Positions 9,498-18,804 of a DNA stretch of 64,000 bases are shown here, one piece after another. The stretch is from Westiellopsis prolifica IICB1. GTDB lineage: Bacteria; Cyanobacteriota; Cyanobacteriia; Cyanobacteriales; Nostocaceae. Location of the stretch: the NCBI RefSeq assembly GCF_004323185.1, contig NZ_NAPS01000002.1:1524983-1588982 (forward strand), read 5' to 3'. Below the pieces are notes generated by a model. That model was not told the DNA's origin and ran no database searches. It saw only the letters and a list, made by a program, of their open reading frames with translations. The position numbers and the translations under genes were made by a program. How positions within the stretch are numbered: the first letter of the stretch is position 1; every line of letters begins with the position of its first letter.

Positions 9498-10412
9498 TTA
9501 ATAAGTTACTTGTAACCGACTCAAAAGATATTCTCCTGCAAGAATAGGCGCATAAATTGGAGGATATTCTCTGCAACAACTATCAAGACAAACAATTTCT
9601 GTATCGTCGTTGGGATGACAGAAAAACGCTATAGAAAACCGTGATTACTTCAGTCTGTCATCATTAGGAATCATCACCCGGTGTTTGGTTGAACAAAACA
9701 TATGGTTTGTCCAGCGCTGCATTAAATCACCAGTATTGACTACCACTGTTCCAGGAATTGCTGGTGCTGCAATCCACTCTCCCGATGCTGTTTGCACTTC
9801 CAAACCACCAACTTCATCTTGAAACAGCAAGGTGATACTACCGTAATCAGAATGTTCACCCGCACGGACTTGTCCGGTTTGGGGTGCTTGTTCGATGGGT
9901 GGATAATGTAGTAGTCGTAAAGTATGATTTTGTTGGTTGTGGTTATTGGCAAAAAAATCTTCTGGTAGTTGTAGAGCTAAAGCAAATGCTTGCAAGACTT
10001 TATTTGCAAGTTCTGTACAAACTTGATAAAAAGTAAGAATACTTGAGTTTTGTGCAGGAGAATAGGAAGATAAATTTTGTCTATCTCCATCTTCTTGTTT
10101 CCCCACATTAAATGCTTCTTTCAAATCACCCGGTTTATTAGGATCAAGGCGTTCTCTCTCGATACCAACATAACCTTGATTGTTGTGTTCATCACTCCAA
10201 GCAAACTGTTGCTTAATTTCTAAGGGGAAGTTGAAAAAATCTTGGCTATGTGTAAATACTTCCTCAATTAAATCTTGAGATATACCATGATTTTGCAAGT
10301 ACATAAAGCCTATTTGATGACAGGCTTGATAGATTTTTTGAGTGATATGTTCTCGCTCTATAGCATTACCATTGGTAAAAAGATAAAAATCAATTACTGG
10401 AATATTAATCAT
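9498..10412 (-). pseudogene. 2-oxoglutarate/Fe(II) oxygenase (isopenicillin N synthase family), interrupted by a nonsense codon
   Basis: The frame from ATG 10412 encodes an IPNS-type dioxygenase: N-terminal DIOX_N region, iron ligands in GEHSDYGSITLL (His and Asp) and the distal His in STKHRVMIP. A TAA at 9647-9645 stops it after 255 residues. The same frame continues past the stop with clear family sequence, SRFSIAFFCHPNDD... to ...YLLSRLQVTY and a second stop at 9500-9498, giving 304 codons in all. The R-x-S motif that binds 2-oxoglutarate is in the lost part (RFS). A single base change from CAA (Gln) to TAA would explain this. As read, the 255-aa product should be inactive unless the stop is read through. 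Confidence 0.82.
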
Positions 10413-10722
10413 ATCGATGGTTTTATTTAATAAAATTTGCTCTCACATATTATTGATCAAATCAAAATAAAATTATCGTAATAGTAGTAGGGTGTGTTAT
10501 ACTATTTTACAAAAAATATGATACAAATACAGACCCTGTAGAGACGCGATATATCGCGTCTGGTGCAAAATTTATGTGTATCGTGATTAACGTGAAATGG
10601 TATAACACATCATAAAAAATAGGTGCGTTAGCCTTCGGCATAACACACCCTACATTTAAGTAGATATTTAGGAAATTCTTAATAACTAGTAGTTAGAGAT
10701 TCAGGACTAACCACTAACTAAA
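10413..10722. other. Intergenic region with MITE-like element
   Basis: The 310-base gap between ychF and the broken oxygenase gene contains the element at 10497-10605 set among typical spacer words (GGTGCGTTAGCCTTCGGCATAACACACC). No further coding signal is seen. Confidence 0.55.
10497..10605. repeat. MITE-like element, ATACCATTTCAC family, full copy
   Basis: A 109-bp element with imperfect terminal inverted repeats: left TTATACTATTTTAC, right GTGAAATGGTATAA. Inside are the spacer word ATGATACAAATACAG, the hairpin GAGACGCGATATATCGCGTC and GTATCGTGATTAACG. The same architecture is seen at 39676-39806, in the opposite orientation. It has no coding capacity. Confidence 0.78.
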
Positions 10723-11814
10723 TTACACATTAAACCGGAATAACATCACATCGCCTTCCTTGACAACATATTCTTTTCCTTCACTGCGAACTAAGCCTTT
10801 TTCCTTTGCAGCATTCATCGAACCAGATGCTACTAAATCATCGTAAGCAACAGTTTCAGCGCGAATAAATCCGCGTTCAAAGTCACTGTGAATTACACCT
10901 GCTGCTTGTGGTGCTGACATTCCGGCTGTGATTGTCCAAGCGCGGGTTTCTTTTTCACCAGATGTGAAATAAGTACGCAATCCTAACAGCGTGTAGGTGG
11001 CACGAATTAGTGATTTTAAACCACCTTCTTCTACACCCAAAGAAGCAAGGAAATCTGCTCTTTCTTCATCTGATAATTCGATTAATTCTGCTTCGACTTG
11101 GGCAGAAACTATTACGACTTGGGCATTTTCATTTGCCGCAATTTCTCTAACTTTTTCAACAAATTCATTACCTGTTGCTAATTCATCTTCCGAGACATTA
11201 GCAGCATAAATAATTGGTTTTGAGGTCAGTAATCCTAATAATTTAATTACTGCGGCTTCTTCTTCTGTTAAAGTAATTTGCCTTACTGATTTACCTTCGT
11301 TTAACGCGGTAGCTAATTTTTCCAATACTGTCAATTCAAACTGTGCTTCTTTGCTAGTACGGGCTTGTTTTTTCGTGCGTTCAATGCGACGTTCGATTTG
11401 TGCTAAATCAGCTAAAGCTAATTCTAAATTAATTGTCTCAATATCCCGCGCTGGGTCAACGGAACCAGCAACGTGAATAATGTCATCATTTTCAAAACAA
11501 CGTACCACGTGAACGATCGCATCAACTTCGCGGATATGAGACAAAAATTGATTACCCAGTCCCTCACCCTGACTTGCACCTTTGACTAAACCGGCTATAT
11601 CCACGAACTCAACGCGGGCCGGGATAATTTGTACCGAATTGGAAATCTTGCTTAAAACATTTAACCGTTCGTCTGGTACTGCAACAACACCGACATTCGG
11701 TTCTATTGTACAAAAAGGAAAGTTAGCAGCTTCTGCTTTAGCATTAGCTACTAAAGCATTAAATAACGTAGATTTTCCAACGTTGGGAAGTCCGACAATC
11801 CCGGCTCTCAGCAT
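10723..11814 (-). CDS. ychF: Redox-regulated ATPase YchF (Obg/OLA1 family)
   Basis: A 363-aa Obg-like P-loop protein. G1 is GLPNVGKSTL near the N-terminus, G3 is DIAGLVKGAS, and the G4 position carries NVSED instead of NKxD, the hallmark of ATP-preferring YchF/OLA1 proteins. The C-terminal TGS domain begins near LGLRTYFTSGEKETRAWT and ends with KEGDVMLFRFNV. YchF binds ribosomes and is linked to stress responses and translation control. Full length and intact. Confidence 0.95.
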   Translation of the reverse strand: MLRAGIVGLPNVGKSTLFNALVANAKAEAANFPFCTIEPNVGVVAVPDERLNVLSKISNSVQIIPARVEFVDIAGLVKGASQGEGLGNQFLSHIREVDAIVHVVRCFENDDIIHVAGSVDPARDIETINLELALADLAQIERRIERTKKQARTSKEAQFELTVLEKLATALNEGKSVRQITLTEEEAAVIKLLGLLTSKPIIYAANVSEDELATGNEFVEKVREIAANENAQVVIVSAQVEAELIELSDEERADFLASLGVEEGGLKSLIRATYTLLGLRTYFTSGEKETRAWTITAGMSAPQAAGVIHSDFERGFIRAETVAYDDLVASGSMNAAKEKGLVRSEGKEYVVKEGDVMLFRFNV

Positions 11815-11856
11815 GTTAGATTTTGGATTTGAAGTTAAAACTAGACGAAATCAATT

Positions 11857-12081
11857 TTAAACAGGTTCGGGGATTGTTTGTGGTATTGTTCCTGGAACTG
11901 TTTGAGGAATTGGACCAGGTACAGTTTGTGGTATGGGTGCTGGTACGGTTTCAGGAACAGGGTCTGGTATGGGGTGGGGAACCGTTGGTCCTGGTGTTGG
12001 TTCAACTGGAGGTACAGGATTTGGTTCTGGGTTAGGAATTGGTGGTTCGTTAGGTTGAGGTTCAGAAATCAGATTAATCAT
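11857..12081 (-). CDS. Small proline-rich repeat protein (hypothetical)
   Basis: A 74-codon frame made mostly of Pro, Glu, Thr and Val, with short repeats such as PIPQTVPG and VPETVPAP. It may be a short proline-rich protein, or simply a translation of a GGTTCTGG-rich micro-repeat. The ribosome-binding site is weak. It is 42 bases upstream of ychF on the same strand, which makes a short leader gene possible. I do not recognise a family. Confidence 0.4.
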   Translation of the reverse strand: MINLISEPQPNEPPIPNPEPNPVPPVEPTPGPTVPHPIPDPVPETVPAPIPQTVPGPIPQTVPGTIPQTIPEPV

Positions 12082-12197
12082 GATAATTCTTTTCTAAAGA
12101 TTTAACTTTTCTAACCTAGATGACAATCATCATTACTGACATCTTCCTATCTGGCTACATCTAACAGAAACCACAAAAAACTAATTTTACCTGATAA

Positions 12198-13691
12198 ATG
12201 CTCAATCAAAATCAAACACCTTTATTAGACACCTTAAAAAGGTGTGCTGAACGTCCACACACACCTTTTTACACCCCAGGACATAAACGAGGTGTAGGAA
12301 TTTCTCAGAAAATAGCTCATATTTTTGGTCAAACTGTATTTCGCAACGATTTACCAGAATTAACAGAGTTGGATAATTTGTTTGCACCAGCAGGGGTGAT
12401 CCAACAAGCACAAGAATTAGCAGCAGAAGCATTTGGTGCATCACAAACATGGTTTCTTGTCAATGGTTCTACTTGTGGAATCGAAGCAGCAATTCTGGCT
12501 ACCTGCGGCATTGGCGATAAAATTATACTGCCGCGCAATGTTCATTCTTCAGTAATCGCAGGATTAATTCTCTCTGGTGCTATACCAATTTTTGTCAATC
12601 CAGAATACGACCCCATTTTAGATATTGCTCATAGTATCACTCCCAGCACAGTAGCAGCAGCACTCGCACAACATCCCGACGCCAAAGCCGTGATCATGGT
12701 TTATCCTACATACTACGGGGTGTGTGGAGATGTAAAGGCGATCGCACAAATTACCCACCAATACAATATCCCTTTACTGGTAGACGAAGCTCACGGCGCC
12801 CACTTTGCTTTTCATCCCCAACTACCCACCCCGGCTTTAAAAGCAGGTGCTGATTTATCTGTACAATCGATTCATAAAACATTGGGTGCGATGACTCAAG
12901 CGTCAATGCTGCATATCCAAGGTGAAAGAATAGATCGCGATCGCCTCAACAAAGCTTTGCAGTTAGTACAATCTACCAGTCCCAGTTATTTACTTTTAGC
13001 TTCATTAGATGCAGCCCGTCAGCAAATAGCGCTGTATGGTAAAGAGTTAATGTCTCGCACATTGCAACTTGCCGAGGAGGCGAGAACTAGAATTGCAAAA
13101 ATTCCCGGATTATCTGTATTGAACCCCCTCCCCGCAAGCGAGGTGGGGTCATTTGGTTTTATCGCCCTCGACCCAACACGTTTAACTGTGACTGTTTCTG
13201 ATTTAGGTTTGACAGGGTTTACCGCCGAAGAGATTCTCGACCAACAGCTAGGTGTGACAGCAGAATTTGCTTCTTTGCAACATCTCACTTTTATTATCAG
13301 TTTGGGTAATACTCAAGAAGATATCGAGCAGTTAGTGCAAGCTTTTACTCAACTTACCAAGATGACCTCACCCCCTAGCCCCCTCTCCTATAAAGGAGAG
13401 GGGGAGAAAATATGGGATGATATTTTTAGTATGGGAAATTCTGTGCGTATATCGCCTCGTGAAGCTTTTTTTGCTGCGACAGAAGCATTACCAATCCTAG
13501 AAACTACTGGACGTATTTGTGCTGAAATCGTCTGTCCTTATCCTCCTGGTATTCCTGTGTTGATGCCGGGAGAAGTGATTACTCAACCTGCGTTGGAATA
13601 TTTGCAACAAATTCAGGCAATGGGCGGATTTATTAGCGGTTGCGCGGATAGTAGCTTCAGTACAATTACGGTTGTCAAGGCTAAATTTTGA
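12198..13691 (+). CDS. Orn/Lys/Arg decarboxylase-type PLP enzyme
   Basis: A 497-aa fold-type I PLP enzyme of the Orn/Lys/Arg decarboxylase group. The N-terminus has the family signature PFYTPGHKRG. PLP contacts include GSTCGIEAA and DEAHGAHFAF, and the PLP lysine is in SIHKTLGAMTQASML (about residue 229). The C-terminal domain ends PYPPGIPVLMPGE...CADSSFSTITVVK. The protein decarboxylates a basic amino acid, feeding polyamine synthesis; the substrate is not clear. The frame also carries a repeat-derived insertion, TSPPSPLSYKGEGEK, at about residues 390-404, between the large and C-terminal domains. Confidence 0.85.
   Translation: MLNQNQTPLLDTLKRCAERPHTPFYTPGHKRGVGISQKIAHIFGQTVFRNDLPELTELDNLFAPAGVIQQAQELAAEAFGASQTWFLVNGSTCGIEAAILATCGIGDKIILPRNVHSSVIAGLILSGAIPIFVNPEYDPILDIAHSITPSTVAAALAQHPDAKAVIMVYPTYYGVCGDVKAIAQITHQYNIPLLVDEAHGAHFAFHPQLPTPALKAGADLSVQSIHKTLGAMTQASMLHIQGERIDRDRLNKALQLVQSTSPSYLLLASLDAARQQIALYGKELMSRTLQLAEEARTRIAKIPGLSVLNPLPASEVGSFGFIALDPTRLTVTVSDLGLTGFTAEEILDQQLGVTAEFASLQHLTFIISLGNTQEDIEQLVQAFTQLTKMTSPPSPLSYKGEGEKIWDDIFSMGNSVRISPREAFFAATEALPILETTGRICAEIVCPYPPGIPVLMPGEVITQPALEYLQQIQAMGGFISGCADSSFSTITVVKAKF
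13366..13409. repeat. Palindromic dispersed repeat inside the decarboxylase gene
   Basis: The stretch CCCCCTCTCCTATAAAGGAG plus flanks forms a hairpin (CCCCCTCTCCT / AGGAGAGGGGG, loop ATAA). The same type of C-rich palindrome appears outside genes, for instance at 41263-41317. Here it is translated in frame as TSPPSPLSYKGEGEK. Confidence 0.7.
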
Positions 13692-13750
13692 GCAAGTATT
13701 TCAACAAAATTGAAGAACCAAGTAAAAGAAAGGATGAGTTAATTTTTCCA

Positions 13751-13918
13751 GGTCGATGCATTAGCAATGTAAGGCGATACATTAACAATGTAAGCCGATA
13801 CATTAACAATGTAAGCCGATACATTAGCAATGTAAGCTGATACATTAACAATGTAAGCCGATACATTAACAATTCAGGTCGATGCATTAGCAATGCAGGT
13901 CGATGCATTAGCAATGCA
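13751..13918. repeat. 21-bp tandem repeat, eight copies
   Basis: Eight units of a 21-bp repeat with core CGATACATTAACAATGTAAG follow the decarboxylase stop, with a partial ninth (GGTCGAAG). Outer units carry GATGCATTAGCAATG, inner ones GATACATTAACAATG, so the array has a nested, edge-diverged pattern. The apparent minus-strand reading frame (LLMYRLT repeats) is just the repeat translated. Confidence 0.9.
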
Positions 13919-13956
13919 GGTCGAAGATAAAACTCTTTAACCCTTCTTTTATACCC

Positions 13957-16900
13957 TTAAGGTAATTCTTTTCTACGTCGTCCACTTTTGTCTTTGGGAT
14001 CAAAATGAAGCATGACTGGGATATGTCTGACATGAAAGGGCTGACCTGATCTTTGATGTCTATGAGTTGAGATAAAAGCTAGGCTTCTCATTTTGCAAGG
14101 TATGACACTATAATTTGGCAAATTTTTTTTAAGTAAATAATTTTGCCACTTTTCCATAATTGAGCTTGCATCTTCATCAGAGATATAAATTAATAAACCA
14201 CCATTTGCTTGATTAGAATCACCGCTTGAGTATCTTGTAGTGAGTTGTTGGAACCCTTCCCATAAATAATTGTTGTCCCTATATTTTTTGGCTTCTCCAA
14301 GCCACACAAAATCGCTTGTCCTAACAGCAAGGTCAACATGACCACCAATTTTCGGTTCATGTGATGCATCATACCCTAAATTACACAATAGATTCACGAT
14401 CTCTATAGTCAATCGATCTTCTGTGTCCTTCTGGCGTAGTTCTGGGTTTTCTTGAATTTGATAGATTACTTTATCTATGTCTTTATAAAAAATTTTGATG
14501 AAATTATTTTCAAATCCTAAATTCTCTGCCTCATCGGCTTGCTGATAAATTTCATAGTTGTAAAATTGACAGCGCGACTGAATAGCAGCAATTACCCAAG
14601 ATGATTGCTCTCCTGCTTCAGTTGAAAGTAGTGTGACTAATTCAGGTAGGTAGCCAGCCATTGCTTCGTGTGCAATTTTTGTCAGGACTATTGCTACTCT
14701 GTTAGAGAAATACAAATCTGTATGCTTATAGTCATTAATATTTTTCAGGATTGAGAGCAATGGTAAAAATATCGACAAATTATCTAGAGAAGCGAGGAAA
14801 ACGAGAGTATCGATAACCTTATTGCTAGACGATATTTTGCTAGAATCTTGCAGTAATTCAATTAACTCTGGTACTACTTCTTGTTTTCCAAGTTTTCCTA
14901 ATGGAACAGCCACTGCTTTTACACCTTTGTGTAATGACTCAAACAGCTCGTTAATAACTTCCTCAGTATTGAAGTGTCCTAATGCATCGGCTACCTGCTC
15001 TCGAATGTCTATGATGCTATGTTCAAAAATCCATTGTCCAATAGCCTCATTATCACCAAGCGATGTTAGTAACTCATGAGTCATTCCACGAATAATAAAT
15101 TTCCTATGCTCGTCCAAATTTAAAGGTATTTCAATACTTGCACAGGAGTCATCTGAAGGATAATAGCGCCGTAATGCTTTGAGGAGTTCTGGAATCGCTT
15201 CTTGACAATTAAAATAAGCTAGTGAAATTGCAGCGCTTCTGCGAACAGCGTAATCTGGATCTTGGAGTGACGATCGCAGTGTAGGGATTACTTTATCATT
15301 CTCGATCATGCCGAGAACTTCAGCCGCAGTTTTTCGGATACTTCGATGATGTTCATCTGACAATCCTTCTGACAAAATTGGAATAGCTGCACTACTGCGA
15401 AGCTTGCCCAGAACAACAGCAGCACACCATCTAATATCCCTATCTAGATTGTCCAAGTGAGAAATTAGATTATCTATGGCGTTTACTCGCTCGTATTGTA
15501 TTAGAGTTTTTGCAGCCTCCTCCCGAATAGATAAATCCGGGCTTTTTATCAGATTCGTTAAAGCTGATACTGCCTCATCTGTATCAAATAATCCTAAAGC
15601 ATCGATAATAGCTTTATGAATTTCTGAGTCTTGCTCACAGTTTAATCTCTGAATCAATTTAGACGGAGCATCTGAGTTCCTTAGCTTAAATAGTAATTCT
15701 GAGACCTGAATAATGCGATTTGGATCTTTGCTGGTTTCTAAAATTTCTAATGACTCTTCTACACTAAATTCTGGATCAAACTTTGCCAAGAAATCGCTGA
15801 TTATAGGTTGATTAAAAAAGTTGCTAAAACTTGGAGGTTCACGAAAAAAATTACGTAGTTTTAAGACGGCATCTTCTTGAGAAAGCCTTCCTAATGCCTC
15901 AATAATTTCTACTTCTAATGACATTGTCCTTTCAGATAAAATCCTAGAGCCGTTTTCTTCAGGAATCCATCTGTCTAGCTCCGATAGCATCTGAAGCAAT
16001 GCCGGTATCGCTTCTCGATATCCCAGAAAACTTATCCAAGCAAGAGCTTTTCGAGCAATATCTAGATTTGGGTTTTTCAGGAATTGTTGTAACTGTGGTA
16101 GCACTAATTTAGAGCGCGTCCTTCCCAAAAGCTCAACTCTCAGCCAATCTGAAACTTGTGCTTTATTGGATAAATTAGCTGCACTCACTAATCCAACAGT
16201 TTGCTCCTGAAATTGGGGCTTCACCTCTCCTGCGAGTCGCGCCCCTAACATCAAATCCACATCCAGCGCTAACTCTATTAATTTTTTCGCCTGGGTTTCA
16301 GTTATCTCCGGTAGCCCAAGCATGATAGCAATTGGTTCTGTCCATTTTAGGTAATTCAAATAATGATGTTGAAATCTCTTGTCACTGTTCTCATATTTCA
16401 GAAAATCAGACAGTTTACGACGAAGCGATTCTGCCACATAATACTCCTGAAGTAATTGGTGACAAAATTCAATATTACTTTTACCCCGACGCTCTACAAC
16501 GAGATGATGTCGAATTAAATTATTCAATAATGCTTCTGACCCTAAAATTTCGATTGCAGTTGTTCTGGAAATAACAAAATTTTCGGGTCTTTCATCTGTT
16601 AGCATTTCGGATGCTAGATCCTCCAGTTTAGAAGAACATTTCTCGCATTCCTCATCCGATAACCGTCCTTGTTGGTAGAGTTTGTCTTGGTAAAGTCGGA
16701 CAAATTCGCGAAAAGCTTCTCCTAAACTAAAGCTTTCTAATTGAGAGGATGAATTGACTTTCTGACAGATTTCAGCCAGCATCCACATTACAAAAGGAGT
16801 GTAATCTGCTTGCTGTGCGCGATTAAGCCATGCTTGTAATTTTTGTCGATCGCCTGCTGATACTCGTTCCTCAAGAAATCGCCGTCTATCTGCGGGTGAG

Positions 16901-17571
16901 ATAGGTTGAATTTCCAGTTTTGTTTCAACGTCCAAATCCCGATAGCCTAAACCTCGCGTCGTCAAGACGATGGGAATTTGCCTTTTATGACATCTATCCC
17001 GAAATCTATTTAGATCAGCGATTGCTTCCTTGGAAGTCAATTCGTTCAAGCCATCTATTAACAGGATGAAACGCCGATCTGTAAACAGGTACTGCTTCAA
17101 ATCTGTAAGTGTCAGAGACAAATCCCAACTTTCTTCAAACTCTTGCTTAATTAGATGCAGAATACCCGATTCATTATCTGTGGAGATTTTATAAGTTTTT
17201 AACTCAATCAGAACAGGAATTTTGGCTGACTCATCTGTTAATGCTTTTTTCGCCTGTTTTAGCAAGTATCGAATCAGCGTTTTTGTTTTTCCTGCTCCTG
17301 GTCGTCCAACCAACAAGACATGTTTTGTGTCAGCAACATATTGATGAAGTGCTTCGATTACAGGTAGTGGGGAAGTTGGATTAGAAGGGTTTTCAGATGA
17401 AGTCCCTCTACTTTGCTGAGGTTTCAACTCCTTTACCTGTAGATCAAAGTCAAACGGATCTGACTGTTCGCGCTCTGTATCAGTTAAAGCACTATGTGTC
17501 CACCATTTTGTGTAGTCACAAAACGAACAGATGCTTTGCAGATAGTGTTGAAACTCGTTAGAGGCGATCAT
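13957..17571 (-). CDS. NACHT-HEAT-PD-(D/E)XK protein, candidate STAND-type defence effector
   Basis: A 1204-aa multidomain protein. Residues 1-80 are a short N-terminal region. A NACHT NTPase follows: Walker A GRPGAGKTKT (about 91-98) and Walker B RRFILLIDGLNEL (about 163-174), with the NACHT-typical RDRC and RGLGYRDL segments. From about 480 to 1030 there are many HEAT repeats (for example AIPILSEGLSDEHHRSIRKT, VIPTLRSSLQDPDYAVRRSA), the likely sensor. Near 1075-1095, GGHVDLAVRTSDFVWLGEAK matches the D...ExK pattern of a PD-(D/E)XK nuclease. NTPase plus sensor repeats plus nuclease is the plan of STAND antiviral proteins; function here is inference. It has no co-directional partner gene. Confidence 0.75.
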   Translation of the reverse strand: MIASNEFQHYLQSICSFCDYTKWWTHSALTDTEREQSDPFDFDLQVKELKPQQSRGTSSENPSNPTSPLPVIEALHQYVADTKHVLLVGRPGAGKTKTLIRYLLKQAKKALTDESAKIPVLIELKTYKISTDNESGILHLIKQEFEESWDLSLTLTDLKQYLFTDRRFILLIDGLNELTSKEAIADLNRFRDRCHKRQIPIVLTTRGLGYRDLDVETKLEIQPISPADRRRFLEERVSAGDRQKLQAWLNRAQQADYTPFVMWMLAEICQKVNSSSQLESFSLGEAFREFVRLYQDKLYQQGRLSDEECEKCSSKLEDLASEMLTDERPENFVISRTTAIEILGSEALLNNLIRHHLVVERRGKSNIEFCHQLLQEYYVAESLRRKLSDFLKYENSDKRFQHHYLNYLKWTEPIAIMLGLPEITETQAKKLIELALDVDLMLGARLAGEVKPQFQEQTVGLVSAANLSNKAQVSDWLRVELLGRTRSKLVLPQLQQFLKNPNLDIARKALAWISFLGYREAIPALLQMLSELDRWIPEENGSRILSERTMSLEVEIIEALGRLSQEDAVLKLRNFFREPPSFSNFFNQPIISDFLAKFDPEFSVEESLEILETSKDPNRIIQVSELLFKLRNSDAPSKLIQRLNCEQDSEIHKAIIDALGLFDTDEAVSALTNLIKSPDLSIREEAAKTLIQYERVNAIDNLISHLDNLDRDIRWCAAVVLGKLRSSAAIPILSEGLSDEHHRSIRKTAAEVLGMIENDKVIPTLRSSLQDPDYAVRRSAAISLAYFNCQEAIPELLKALRRYYPSDDSCASIEIPLNLDEHRKFIIRGMTHELLTSLGDNEAIGQWIFEHSIIDIREQVADALGHFNTEEVINELFESLHKGVKAVAVPLGKLGKQEVVPELIELLQDSSKISSSNKVIDTLVFLASLDNLSIFLPLLSILKNINDYKHTDLYFSNRVAIVLTKIAHEAMAGYLPELVTLLSTEAGEQSSWVIAAIQSRCQFYNYEIYQQADEAENLGFENNFIKIFYKDIDKVIYQIQENPELRQKDTEDRLTIEIVNLLCNLGYDASHEPKIGGHVDLAVRTSDFVWLGEAKKYRDNNYLWEGFQQLTTRYSSGDSNQANGGLLIYISDEDASSIMEKWQNYLLKKNLPNYSVIPCKMRSLAFISTHRHQRSGQPFHVRHIPVMLHFDPKDKSGRRRKELP

Positions 17572-17803
17572 CTGAGAGTAAAATTACAATATTCTTATCT
17601 ATGATAGGCGGGCTATCCGATACAGTGCGATCGCGATGCTGAATTGCCAGAATCCAGTGTTTGCAGCTTTGCAACCTATTAGCGTCAAAGCTCTTTGCTG
17701 TTGACACTTGCCAACATCCCCATTGGATAGGCGATGAAATGAATTGCTGTTTCAGCTAATTTGTCACCGACGACAGATGATTAGTCGCTGTATAAAGTAA
17801 AAT
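17572..17803. other. Region between the NACHT gene and tRNA-Val
   Basis: About 230 bases with no gene. It must include the promoter of the minus-strand NACHT gene (near 17572-17640, with a HIP1-like GCGATCGCGATGC). No operator-like repeats were noted. Confidence 0.35.
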
Positions 17804-17876
<73 letters not shown>

Positions 17877-18092
17877 GCACTTTTGTGACTATAACATAAA
17901 TTTTTTACTCAAAGCAAGTTTTACAAATAATTTACTCAAGTGATTTCTGAGCGATAATTCTTCCCAGGATGCAAAAAGGCGGATAAATCCTGTTTTGAAA
18001 CTGAGGACTGACGCAATTCGTTACAATAAAACTATCTATTGAAATACTTTTATTTGAATTGCCACAATCTTTTAGTTGGGTATCAAGTGATT

Positions 18093-18689
18093 ATGCGCCA
18101 AAAAGTCTTAGCCTGGTTAGCTGAGAATGTTCCAAATTCCCGGATGAACCACATTCTCAGGGTAGAAAAAATGGCTGTGGAGTTAGCTGAAAATTATCAT
18201 CTGGATCGAGAAAAAGCTGCCACGGCTGGGCTAATGCATGATTTGGCAAAATATTTTCAACCTCAAAAACTTTTGGAGATGGCAGAAGTTGCAGGATTGG
18301 AAATAGACGAGGTTTTAGCAGCATCACCCCATCTGTTACATGCAGATGTGAGTGCGATCGTTGCCAAAGACACTTTTAGTGTACAAGATGAAGAAATATT
18401 ACAAGCGATCGCCAATCACACTTTGGGTAGACCAGGCATGGGTCAACTATCTTGTATCGTATTTTTAGCAGATACTCTGGAACCAGGGCGGGGTGACTCT
18501 GCTCAATTACAAGCTTTAAGAAAAACAAGTTTTGAAAATCTCGAACGGGCTGTTTGGCTAACCTGTGATTACACTTTTAAATTTTTACTGGAAAGCCCTA
18601 GTTTAATTCATCCGCGGGCGATCGCCACCCGTAATTGGTTTATGCAAAAGTCAAGAACTAAACAAGCAATTCTGTCAACAACTGTATAG
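18093..18689 (+). CDS. yqeK: HD-domain nucleotide hydrolase YqeK
   Basis: A 198-aa HD-superfamily protein. The metal-binding residues are visible as H in RMNHILRV, HD in GLMHDLAK, H in HLLHADVSA and D in FLADTLEPGR; this last motif and KTSFENL are typical of YqeK. The family hydrolyses symmetrical diadenosine polyphosphates (Ap4A to two ADP). The ATG at 18093 (MRQKVLAWL) is preferred; a TTG at 18039 would add 18 residues of poor quality. It begins a plus-strand cluster with rsfS and ycf36, and yqeK-rsfS adjacency is common in bacteria. Confidence 0.87.
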   Translation: MRQKVLAWLAENVPNSRMNHILRVEKMAVELAENYHLDREKAATAGLMHDLAKYFQPQKLLEMAEVAGLEIDEVLAASPHLLHADVSAIVAKDTFSVQDEEILQAIANHTLGRPGMGQLSCIVFLADTLEPGRGDSAQLQALRKTSFENLERAVWLTCDYTFKFLLESPSLIHPRAIATRNWFMQKSRTKQAILSTTV

Positions 18690-18804
18690 ACTTCCGTTTT
18701 TTTGTTAGTATTCAAAAAAACCAGCTCGTGTACAGTTGCAATTAAATGATCATTTGTCAGTAGTTGTAAAAATTATCAAGACACAAGGAAGCAGCTGAGG
18801 TTTA

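Noticed and set aside
11878..12105. Plus-strand Trp-rich frame opposite the proline-rich frame
   Set aside because: Its composition (Trp, Arg, Phe repeats) is the reverse of the proline codons; it is not protein-like.
13681..13914. Minus-strand frame of LLMYRLT repeats as a protein
   Set aside because: It is a translation of the 21-bp array; the repeat alone keeps the frame open, and there is no ribosome-binding site.
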